Positions 57,116-64,000 of a stretch of 64,000 nucleotides of DNA are shown here, piece by piece; position 1 is the stretch's first letter; every line of letters starts with the position of its first letter. The stretch covers positions 1 to 64,000 of the forward strand of contig CAJUMJ010000060.1 of the NCBI GenBank assembly GCA_910587095.1, given 5' to 3'. A model generated the notes under the pieces. The model saw only the letters and a program-made list of their open reading frames with translations. It made no database searches and was not told where the DNA came from. The position numbers were made by a program, and so were the translations under genes. The DNA is from an uncultured Lachnospiraceae bacterium. Lineage in GTDB: Bacteria > Bacillota > Clostridia > Lachnospirales > Lachnospiraceae.

Positions 57116-58825
57116 ATGGCGCTGCTGGAATCGGAAAACCGGAGGCTGCGCCGGGACGAAAAAATGTTTCGTTTGCTTTGCGAGACATCTAACAGCGCAT
57201 TTATTTATTATAACTATAGGGAGGATCGGATCAGAACCATAGCCAACTGGGATTACTTCTTTGATTTTTCGATAGAAAATATAAAGGATTTTTCCAGACT
57301 TTATGACAAAGTTGAAGAAAAATACGCGATTTTACTAAGAGAAGGGCTTTTTATCGAGAATCACAACAGAGATCGTGAAAGTTTTGAGATCCAGTTGAAG
57401 GAAAAAAATCTCTGTGTTGAGGTGGAAGTAAACATTGTATATGACGCGGACAGAAAGCCGACGGACAAAATTATACGTTTTAAAGATGTCACCAAAATAA
57501 ACGCCCAGAAGGATGAGCTGACATATATGGCGTACTATGATATTCTGACGGGGCTTTATAACCGGAACTGTTTTGTCAGGATTTTGGGAGAACTTTTGCG
57601 GAAAGCGACGAGGGAAATGCGCACGGTTGCGGTAATGTTCGTAGATTTTGACGATTTTCGCAGAGTCAACGACGGTATGGGCATTATAGCGGGGGACGAG
57701 GTGATACAGCTTTTCGGACAGTATTTGAGCGGGCTGATGAGCGAGCAGGTGGTGATTTCCCATTTCAGCACGGATATTTACTGCATCGCGATTTACGATC
57801 CCTGCGGAGCCAGAAGTGTGGAGACTATCTACCAGGTGATCAGGGAACGGTTGAAAACCCCTTTCAGACTGACAGACGGCCAGGAGGTTACCATGACGGT
57901 GAGCGTGGGGGTATCCGAGTATCCGGAGGCGGCTTCGGGAACGCTGGAACTGATCAACTGCGCGGAGATCGTTATGTTTAAGGCGAAGAGCAAGGGGAAG
58001 GATGCCATTCAGTATTTTGACGGGGCCATTCTGGAGGATTTTTTACAGACGGTGAACATCCAGACGATGCTCAGGGAGGTCGTGTTTGAGCAGAATTTCA
58101 CCATGAACTATCAGCCTCAGTATTACGCGGAGGATAAGAGGCTCAGAGGGGTGGAAGCGTTGATCCGCTGGAAGGATGACGAGGGAGATTCCATCAGCCC
58201 CGCCGTCTTTATTCCGATCGCGGAGAAAAACGGCACCATCGTCCCTATCGGCAACTGGGTGATTGAAAAAAGTGTACAGACCTATGCACACTGGAGGGAT
58301 ACCTATCACTACCCGATGCTACTATCACTGAATGTTTCGGCCGTGCAGTGCAAGCAGAAGGATTTTATCGAAAGCCTTTTACAGATTATCCAGAAATATG
58401 ACGTGTCGCCGGAGGAGATCGAGCTGGAGATTACGGAGACGATTTTGATTGAGGATTTTGGCTACATAAGCGGACGTCTGGCCAGACTGCGGGAAACTGG
58501 AGTCAAGATTTCTCTGGACGATTTCGGTACGGGTTTTTCTTCGCTGTCCTATCTGAAGGGACTGCCGATCGACACGCTAAAAATCGATAAATCATTTGTG
58601 GACACGATGCTCACGGATAACAATACAAAAATTATCATCGAATCCATTATTTATATGGTCAAGCGGCTGGGATATGAAACCATCGCCGAGGGCGTGGAGA
58701 CAGAGGAACAGTTCGCGTATTTGAAAGATCTTTCCTGCGATATTATACAGGGTTATTATCTTGGCAGACCGATGCCGGATGAGGGAATAGAAGAACTGCT
58801 GGAAGGTTTGACAGCGAAGGTATGA
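57116..58825 (+). CDS. c-di-GMP phosphodiesterase: PAS-like, degenerate GGDEF and EAL domains
   Basis: The ATG at 57116 follows AAAGGAAAC; earlier starts (57062 TTG, 57077 ATG) have weaker sites. The 569-residue protein has a PAS-like N-terminal part (about 25-125), a GGDEF-fold domain (about 140-300) and an EAL domain (about 315-565). The GGDEF signature is missing: at the expected place is SHFSTDIYCIAI, so cyclase activity is unlikely and GTP sensing possible. The EAL domain retains GVEALIRW, LNVSAVQ, ELEITET, LDDFGTGFSSL, LKIDKSF and AEGVETEEQ, so it should hydrolyse c-di-GMP. No membrane segment is seen. Confidence 0.92.
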   Translation: MALLESENRRLRRDEKMFRLLCETSNSAFIYYNYREDRIRTIANWDYFFDFSIENIKDFSRLYDKVEEKYAILLREGLFIENHNRDRESFEIQLKEKNLCVEVEVNIVYDADRKPTDKIIRFKDVTKINAQKDELTYMAYYDILTGLYNRNCFVRILGELLRKATREMRTVAVMFVDFDDFRRVNDGMGIIAGDEVIQLFGQYLSGLMSEQVVISHFSTDIYCIAIYDPCGARSVETIYQVIRERLKTPFRLTDGQEVTMTVSVGVSEYPEAASGTLELINCAEIVMFKAKSKGKDAIQYFDGAILEDFLQTVNIQTMLREVVFEQNFTMNYQPQYYAEDKRLRGVEALIRWKDDEGDSISPAVFIPIAEKNGTIVPIGNWVIEKSVQTYAHWRDTYHYPMLLSLNVSAVQCKQKDFIESLLQIIQKYDVSPEEIELEITETILIEDFGYISGRLARLRETGVKISLDDFGTGFSSLSYLKGLPIDTLKIDKSFVDTMLTDNNTKIIIESIIYMVKRLGYETIAEGVETEEQFAYLKDLSCDIIQGYYLGRPMPDEGIEELLEGLTAKV

Positions 58826-58842
58826 TGAGGTAAACGGGGAAA

Positions 58843-60204
58843 ATGTTACTTGGCAGAACAACGGAACTTGGTTATCTGAATAATTATTACGACAAGGAAG
58901 GCAGTCAGATTCTGATCGTTTACGGGCAGAAGCACATCGGAAAGACGGCGCTTGTCAAAGAATTTATGAAAGACCGGCCGGGCTATTATTATCTGGCGAG
59001 AGCCTGCTCTGAGCGGGAGCAGGCATACCAATGGGGCAGGCAGCTTGCGCACAGCGGTTATGTCATGGATAAATTTCCTTCTTTTCAGGATATCTTTGAG
59101 AAGATTGCGCACCGCGCGACAGGGAAGAAGGTCCTTGTGATCGATGAGTTCCAGAATATTGTGCGGGCCAGCGATGCGTTTATGAAGGAACTGGTGGCTT
59201 TTGTGCACAGCCAATGGAACAGGGATGACGTGATGGTGATTCTTGTGAGCTCCTCGATCGGGTGGATCGAGAACAGTATGATTACCAGAATCGGGGAGGC
59301 GGCTTACGAGCTCTCGGGGCTTCTCAAAATCAAGGAGATGCCTTTCGCGGAACTGGTGGAGCGATTTCCGAATTTCCGCATTGAGGAGTGTGTGGAGGCA
59401 TACGCCATATTGGGCGGTATTCCCGGATTGTGGAACCAGTTTGACGACCGGCTTACCATTCAGCAGAATATTTGCCGTAATATTCTGGACTGCAAAAGTT
59501 TTCTCTTTGAGGAGGGAGAGCGGATTTTGACGGAGCAGCTCAGAGAACCGGCAGTATACAATACGATTATGGCGTCTATTGCGGCGGGTAGCCACAAACT
59601 GAATGATCTCTATCTTCACACGGAATTTTCCCGTGCGAAGATCAGTGTGTATCTGAAAAATCTGATTGAGTTGGAACTGGTGGAAAAGGTGTTTTCCTAC
59701 GATACGGCGGGCAAGGAGAATGTGCAGAAGGGTATCTATCGAATCAGCCATCCCTTTGTTGATTTTTATTATACATATATGTACCCCCATCTGAGCGATT
59801 TGCAGATGCTCTCGGTGGGAGAGTTTTACAATCACTATATCATGCGGGATTTCAGACGCTATGTATCCAGCTATTTCAAACAGGTATGCAGGCAGCATCT
59901 GTCGAAGCTGGGGGAGCGCAACAGGCTTCCTATCAACTGCGGTACGATCGGAGAATGGATCGGCAAGATGGGGGCTCTCGATATAATTGCGCAGGATGAG
60001 GAAGGGCATACGATCATCGGTCTGTGCAACTGGGAAAAGCCCATGACCTATGAGGACTACGAAAAGCTTCTTCTCTATGCGAAAAAGGCGAAGATCAGTG
60101 CGGACTACATATATATGTACACGGCTTTTCGATTTGACGAGAAGCTGAATCTGGAGGCGAAGGTTAAGTCGAATCTCAAACTGGTACAGATTTCTGATCT
60201 ATAA
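58843..60204 (+). CDS. AAA-type ATPase with C-terminal DUF234 domain
   Basis: The 453-residue protein begins LLGRTTELGYLNNYYDKEGS, then a Walker A variant VYGQKHIGKTALVKEF (about 26-41), Walker B KKVLVIDEFQNIV (about 92-104), and sensor region VMVILVSSSIGW. A winged-helix part (about 245-290) and a DUF234-like C-terminal domain (DFRRYVSSYFKQVCRQHL, then GTIGEWIGKMGALDIIAQD with nuclease-like D-x-I pattern) follow. The family (archaeal-type ATPase, COG1672) is common but of unknown function; the C-terminal domain belongs to the PD-(D/E)XK nuclease fold in relatives. It starts 17 bp after the EAL gene, so they may be co-transcribed. Confidence 0.9.
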   Translation: MLLGRTTELGYLNNYYDKEGSQILIVYGQKHIGKTALVKEFMKDRPGYYYLARACSEREQAYQWGRQLAHSGYVMDKFPSFQDIFEKIAHRATGKKVLVIDEFQNIVRASDAFMKELVAFVHSQWNRDDVMVILVSSSIGWIENSMITRIGEAAYELSGLLKIKEMPFAELVERFPNFRIEECVEAYAILGGIPGLWNQFDDRLTIQQNICRNILDCKSFLFEEGERILTEQLREPAVYNTIMASIAAGSHKLNDLYLHTEFSRAKISVYLKNLIELELVEKVFSYDTAGKENVQKGIYRISHPFVDFYYTYMYPHLSDLQMLSVGEFYNHYIMRDFRRYVSSYFKQVCRQHLSKLGERNRLPINCGTIGEWIGKMGALDIIAQDEEGHTIIGLCNWEKPMTYEDYEKLLLYAKKAKISADYIYMYTAFRFDEKLNLEAKVKSNLKLVQISDL

Positions 60205-60206
60205 TA

Positions 60207-60321
60207 GCGTGAGAAGAGTTTCTAAAGACGTCCCGCCATAGGACGGGACGCCAAGAAACTCTAGGAGTTGCTTTGCAACTCCTTCTCACGCAGGAGAATG
60301 CCCCAATTACGGGCATTCTCC
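60207..60321 (+). repeat. Structured repeat cassette, copy C (with an extra arm) before topB
   Basis: The outer stem GCGTGAGAAG/CTTCTCACGC (60207-60216 with 60282-60291) encloses GTTTCT/AGAAAC, GTCCCG/CGGGAC and an additional arm GGAGTTGC-ttt-GCAACTCC. Hairpin 2 is GGAGAATGCCC/GGGCATTCTCC (60293-60321). The core from AGTTTCTAAAGACG to CCAAGAAAC is practically identical to copy B at 33484. Hairpins 3 and 4 are not present. Confidence 0.7.
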
Positions 60322-60344
60322 GTACGGGTTTATGTAGGAGAAGT

Positions 60345-62387
60345 ATGGGAAAGAGTTTATATATTGCGGAGAAGCCCAGCGTGGCGAAAGAGTTCGCAAA
60401 AGCATTAAAATATGAAATGAAAAACCGTGACGGCTATATGGAGTCGGAGGAAGCGGTCGTGACTTGGTGTGTGGGGCATCTGGTGACCATGAGCTACCCG
60501 GAGGTCTACGATGAGAAGTACAGGAGATGGTCCCTTGAGACGATTCCTTTTATACCGAAAGATTTTAAGTATGAGGTCATAGACAGTGTGAAGAAACAGT
60601 TCGGCATTGTGAGTGGTCTTTTAAACAGGAAGGATGTGGAAACCATTTACGTCTGCACGGACTCAGGACGGGAGGGGGAGTATATATACCGTCTGGTAGA
60701 ACAGCAGGCGGGTGTTTCGGGAAAAGACAGAAAGCGGGTGTGGATTGATTCACAGACAGAGGAGGAGATTCTGCGGGGAATCCGGGAGGCCAAGGATCTT
60801 TCAGCTTACGACAATCTCTCCCATGCGGCGTATCTGCGGGCAAAAGAAGATTACCTTATGGGAATTAATTTTTCCCGCGCGCTCACTCTGAAATACAGCT
60901 ATTCCATCAAAAATTATTTGAATACGGACAAGGCGGTGGTTTCCGTAGGGCGTGTGATGACTTGTGTACTCGGTATGGTGGTCAACAGGGAGAGAGAGAT
61001 CAGAGAGTTTGTGAAAATTCCCTTTTACCGGATCCTGATGCTGGCAAAGATCGCTGGACATGACTGCACGCTGGAATGGAAAGCGGTGGAGGGTTCCGCT
61101 TACTTCCATTCCCCAAAGCTTTATAAGGACAACGGATTTTTAAAGGAGGAGGATGCCGACGCTTTTATCGCATTTTTGCGGGAGAAGCCGGAGGAGGAGC
61201 CGTTAGTGGAAAAGGTGGAGAGGAAGAAGGAGACAAAAAATCCGCCGCTTCTCTACAATCTGGCGGAACTGCAAAACGACTGTTCCAAACTTTTTAAGAT
61301 AAGCCCGGATGAGACTTTGCGGATAGTTCAGGAGCTTTATGAAAAAAAGCTGACGACTTACCCGAGAACGGACGCAAGGGTTCTCTCCACGGCGGTGGCA
61401 AAAGAGATTGACAAGAATATCAGAGGGCTGCAAAACTACCAGACGGTAGCGCCCTATGCGGCGCGGATCCTTAAGGAGGGGAGCTTTCGGGGAATTGCGA
61501 AGAGCAGGTATGTAAACGACAAGCAGATCACGGATCACTACGCGATTATTCCTACGGGGCAGGGACTTGCCGCACTGGGCAGTCTGCATCCCACTTCGGC
61601 GAAGGTCTATGAGATTATTGCCAGACGGTTCTTAAGTATTTTTTATCAGCCGGCGATCTATCAGAAGATCACGCTGGCGGTGAAGCTTTCGGGTGAAACC
61701 TTTTTTTCAGGCTTTAAGGTGCAGGTACAGCAAGGTTATCTGGAAGTTGCGCAAAATTCTTTTGCAAGAAAGCGGACGGAGGAGTATACTGAAAAGGAGA
61801 ATGCAGGAGAGGAACAGGAGGCTTCCTGCGATGCCGACTTTATGAAAGCGCTTGGCGCCCTGAAAAAGGGGACGCAACTGGACTTGGAGGGACTTGAAAA
61901 AAAGGAGGGGGAGACTTCGCCGCCCAAACGTTACAATTCGGGCACGATGATCCTTACTATGGAAAACGCGGGGCAGTTTATCGAGGACGAGGAGTTACGC
62001 GCGCAGATTAAGGGAAGCGGGATCGGCACCTCGGCCACCAGAGCAGAAATATTAAAGAAGCTGGTACATATCAAATATCTGGAGCTGAACAAAAAGACCC
62101 AGGTGATCACGCCAACGCTTTTGGGCGAGATGATATACGAGGTTGTAGCGGGATCCGTCAGGCCGCTTTTGGATCCTCGTCTGACGGCAAGCTGGGAGAA
62201 AGGACTTACGCTTGTGGCTTCCGGGGAGATAACGGAGGAGGAGTATATGGGTAAACTTGACGATTTCGTCACAAGAAGGACGAATGCCGTCAAGCAGATG
62301 TCGAACCAGAGCGCGCTTTACCACAGGTTTCAGTATGCTTCACAATTTTATAAGGGTGTAAAAAGAGAGAAGGGGAAAAAGGAATGA
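60345..62387 (+). CDS. topB: DNA topoisomerase III
   Basis: The ATG at 60345 follows GTAGGAG; an upstream frame would run through the repeat. The 680-residue type IA topoisomerase has the Toprim start SLYIAEKPSVAKEFAKAL, CTDSGREGEYIYRLV (Asp and Glu of Toprim), and catalytic Tyr in LTTYPRTDARVLS. Later blocks are TDHYAIIPTGQG and GIGTSATRAEILKKL. It relaxes and decatenates DNA. It lacks C-terminal zinc fingers, in keeping with TopB. Plasmid-type homologues occur in conjugative elements, but nothing else mobile is near, so a chromosomal role is assumed. Confidence 0.95.
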   Translation: MGKSLYIAEKPSVAKEFAKALKYEMKNRDGYMESEEAVVTWCVGHLVTMSYPEVYDEKYRRWSLETIPFIPKDFKYEVIDSVKKQFGIVSGLLNRKDVETIYVCTDSGREGEYIYRLVEQQAGVSGKDRKRVWIDSQTEEEILRGIREAKDLSAYDNLSHAAYLRAKEDYLMGINFSRALTLKYSYSIKNYLNTDKAVVSVGRVMTCVLGMVVNREREIREFVKIPFYRILMLAKIAGHDCTLEWKAVEGSAYFHSPKLYKDNGFLKEEDADAFIAFLREKPEEEPLVEKVERKKETKNPPLLYNLAELQNDCSKLFKISPDETLRIVQELYEKKLTTYPRTDARVLSTAVAKEIDKNIRGLQNYQTVAPYAARILKEGSFRGIAKSRYVNDKQITDHYAIIPTGQGLAALGSLHPTSAKVYEIIARRFLSIFYQPAIYQKITLAVKLSGETFFSGFKVQVQQGYLEVAQNSFARKRTEEYTEKENAGEEQEASCDADFMKALGALKKGTQLDLEGLEKKEGETSPPKRYNSGTMILTMENAGQFIEDEELRAQIKGSGIGTSATRAEILKKLVHIKYLELNKKTQVITPTLLGEMIYEVVAGSVRPLLDPRLTASWEKGLTLVASGEITEEEYMGKLDDFVTRRTNAVKQMSNQSALYHRFQYASQFYKGVKREKGKKE

Positions 62388-63061
62388 GCGGATTACAGGA
62401 TACGACTATTGCGACGCTGTATACATTGGAGGAGACAATCGCAAGGGAAGTGTTTGCGGGATTTATGTACCCATGGGAGGTTCTTCCGAAGATTAAGGAT
62501 TTCATTGTCGCGCTCGGGGAGACGCTTCCGGAAGAAAAATTTGAGAGAAGAGAGGGCAATATATGGATTGCCAGAAACGCTAAGGTATTTCCAAGCGCGT
62601 ATATCGGCGGCCCGGCCATTATCGACGAGGAGGCGGAAATCCGTCACTGCGCCTTTATCAGAGGCAGCGCGATAGTGGGGAAGGGCGCGGTGGTTGGAAA
62701 TTCCACCGAACTCAAAAACGTAATTCTGTTTAATAAAGTGCAGGTGCCCCATTACAATTATGTGGGGGACAGTATTTTGGGGTTCAAGGCCCACATGGGA
62801 GCCGGTTCCATCACGTCCAACGTAAAGAGCGATAAGACGCTTGTGGTAGTGAAAGCCGGAACGGAAAGCTTCGAGACAGGGCTTAAAAAATTCGGAGCCA
62901 TGCTGGGGGATCATGTGGAGGTAGGATGTAATTCCGTATTGAATCCGGGCACGGTGATCGGCAGGAATACCAATATTTATCCGACGTCTATGGTGAGGGG
63001 AGCTGTCCCGGCGGACAGCATCTATAAACGGCAGGGAGAGGTGGTCAGGAAGCGGCAGTAA
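62384..63061 (+). CDS. Left-handed beta-helix acyltransferase-like protein (GlmU C-terminal type)
   Basis: The ATG overlaps the topB stop (ATGA), suggesting coupled translation. The 225-residue protein has a short helical N-terminus (about 1-55) and hexapeptide repeats of a left-handed beta helix (ARNAKVFPSAYIGGPAIIDEEAEIRHCAFIRGSAIVG), with VGDSILGFKAHMGAGSITSNVKSD and VEVGCNSVLNPGTVIG. The sequence is like the acetyltransferase half of GlmU or other sugar-nucleotide acyltransferases, without an uridyltransferase domain. The catalytic His expected in GlmU (H in HxG-like loop) may be that in GFKAHMGAG. The acceptor is unknown. Confidence 0.88.
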   Translation: MSGLQDTTIATLYTLEETIAREVFAGFMYPWEVLPKIKDFIVALGETLPEEKFERREGNIWIARNAKVFPSAYIGGPAIIDEEAEIRHCAFIRGSAIVGKGAVVGNSTELKNVILFNKVQVPHYNYVGDSILGFKAHMGAGSITSNVKSDKTLVVVKAGTESFETGLKKFGAMLGDHVEVGCNSVLNPGTVIGRNTNIYPTSMVRGAVPADSIYKRQGEVVRKRQ

Positions 63062-63116
63062 CCGCAGCCAAAGACAGAGGGAACGCGTAGAGAAGAAGTG
63101 TATTGAGGATGGGCGT

Positions 63117-64000
63117 ATGGCAATTGAATTAACGATGGAGAACTTTAACTCCATGATTGATAATGTGATAACGGGGATTTGTTTCTTCAATTATGAAGAT
63201 GGGGAACTGACACCCATTTTTATCAATGAAGGATTTTTTCGGATGCTTGGGTATTCCAGAGTGCAGGGAATGAAGTTTCTCGAGAAGGTGGAACTCAGTA
63301 TCATACCGGAAGATATCCCGATTTACCGACAGGGCATCAGAGACGTGCTCAAGGACGACGGCGTGGTTGACGTGGAGTTCCGTACGGTGACGGGCAGCGG
63401 CAATCTGCGCTGGCTGCATGTCAGGGGGAACCTGTATGCGAGAGAGGGAAAAACATATACCATTGTCACGATTATCGAGGACGTGACCGAGAGAAAGAAC
63501 GTGGAGGAGGAGCTGCAAAGACAGGCGGAGAGACTGCATATTCTGTCGGAGGCAGAAGGTGAGAAGATCCTTGATTATAATGCAAAAACGGACGTTATGG
63601 TCATGCGCTCCAACGATGAGTATGGTCTGGCGAAGGATGAAATTCACAGCAGATACATGGAACGCTTTGACGCATCCACAATTTATAAAGAGGATGTGGC
63701 TTACTACAAGGCAGTTTTGGAAAGTCTGCTCAGATCCCCCAAACATGATACCATTGAATTTCGGATTAAGCGTTTTGACGATGATTTTAACTGGTATCAG
63801 GCTAACTTGACCTCACTTTTGGGCCCGGAGGGCTATGTGACCCGCATTGTGGGCCGTATGATCAATATCAACGACAAAAAACTCAAGGAGATGGAACTCC
63901 TTCTTCGGGCGGAGAAAGATGCGCTGACCGGTATTTATAATCAGGGTGCCACGGAACAGCTGATCCGCAATGCGATCGGCGACAGTAAAGAAAATACGCT
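63117..64000 (+). CDS. PAS-PAS-GGDEF sensor protein, 5' part (continues beyond the window)
   Basis: The frame opens at an ATG (63117) with GAGGATGGG upstream and stays open to the window edge (294 codons). Two PAS-type domains are visible: residues about 10-130 (FNSMIDNVITGICFFNYEDG, then TIVTIIEDVTERKNVEEEL) and about 145-260 (including WYQANLTSLLGPEGYVTRIVGRMININDKK). A diguanylate cyclase domain starts at about 270 (EKDALTGIYNQGATEQLI). The GGDEF signature itself lies outside the window, so activity cannot be judged. It is the second probable c-di-GMP enzyme of the segment. Confidence 0.88.
   Translation, partial: MAIELTMENFNSMIDNVITGICFFNYEDGELTPIFINEGFFRMLGYSRVQGMKFLEKVELSIIPEDIPIYRQGIRDVLKDDGVVDVEFRTVTGSGNLRWLHVRGNLYAREGKTYTIVTIIEDVTERKNVEEELQRQAERLHILSEAEGEKILDYNAKTDVMVMRSNDEYGLAKDEIHSRYMERFDASTIYKEDVAYYKAVLESLLRSPKHDTIEFRIKRFDDDFNWYQANLTSLLGPEGYVTRIVGRMININDKKLKEMELLLRAEKDALTGIYNQGATEQLIRNAIGDSKENT

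Noticed and set aside
58846..60009. A 387-codon open frame on the minus strand opposite the DUF234 ATPase gene
   Set aside because: No ribosome-binding site, no recognisable domain and a His/Arg/Leu-rich composition typical of the antisense of a coding sequence; the plus-strand gene has Walker motifs and good signals.
3284..60321. The dispersed hairpin elements as a CRISPR array
   Set aside because: Copies are separated by kilobases, are not arranged as direct repeats with uniform spacers, and no cas gene is present.

Overview
The window looks like a chromosomal segment of an anaerobic, spore-forming-lineage Firmicute, most likely a Lachnospiraceae (Clostridia) gut bacterium. This is inferred from gene content (class III anaerobic ribonucleotide reductase nrdDG, ferredoxin-dependent indolepyruvate oxidoreductase, a T-box leader, strong AGGAGG-type ribosome-binding sites, a CotJC remnant) and from moderate GC with short intergenic gaps. 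No 16S rRNA or other species marker is present, so the genus is not resolved.

Layout. 1-4080 is accessory: an AT-rich stretch with a LysR tail, a membrane protein and a ParE/RelE-type toxin-antitoxin pair, then a large serine recombinase whose 3' end abuts a truncated cotJC remnant. 3676-6719 holds a MerR regulator, an NSS transporter and a ferredoxin-type aldo/keto reductase; the reductase promoter has the 19-bp spacer and central dyad typical of MerR activation. 6793-10401 carries metF and a MoxR-ATPase/VWA pair. 10567-18825 is an aryl-acid/acyl-CoA cluster: thioesterase, acyl-CoA synthetase, sodium:solute symporter, IorA, IorB, PaaK-type ligase and ACT protein. 18867-20595 is T-box-controlled tyrS. 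20692-27872 holds a DRE-TIM aldolase, a GH25 lysozyme, aroC, a VanY-like carboxypeptidase, tgt and yajC. 28213-36823 has a lipoprotein and the branched-chain genes leuB, ilvD and ilvB, interrupted by a GT-C-like membrane protein and followed by an L,D-transpeptidase. 36949-41184 is serC-serA-DUF1015. 41222-44783 is glgB with an unusual coiled-coil tail, then mscS. A tRNA-Thr precedes nrdD-nrdG. 48196-50750 is a compact WYL regulator/ClbS-like/radical-SAM unit with two matching operators. The rest holds an XRE regulator, a membrane protein, an ABC transporter pair lacking a binding protein, argH, asd, an EAL protein, a DUF234 ATPase, topB, a left-handed beta-helix acyltransferase and a truncated PAS-GGDEF gene at the right edge.

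The signal least explained by the genes is in the intergenic DNA. At least three families of structured dispersed repeats sit between genes: (i) a cassette of up to four hairpins (3284-3415, 10966-11058, 14535-14629, 33484-33625, 60207-60321, and a related pair at 47329-47450) in which stem sequences change but pairing is kept; (ii) two 165-bp elements (12804-12968 and 27869-28033) with copy-specific complementary ends and a shared core; (iii) a tandem duplication of a two-hairpin unit at 39269-39435. A further 212-bp inverted-repeat region lies between metF and the MoxR gene. The compensatory changes suggest that selection acts on structure rather than on sequence.
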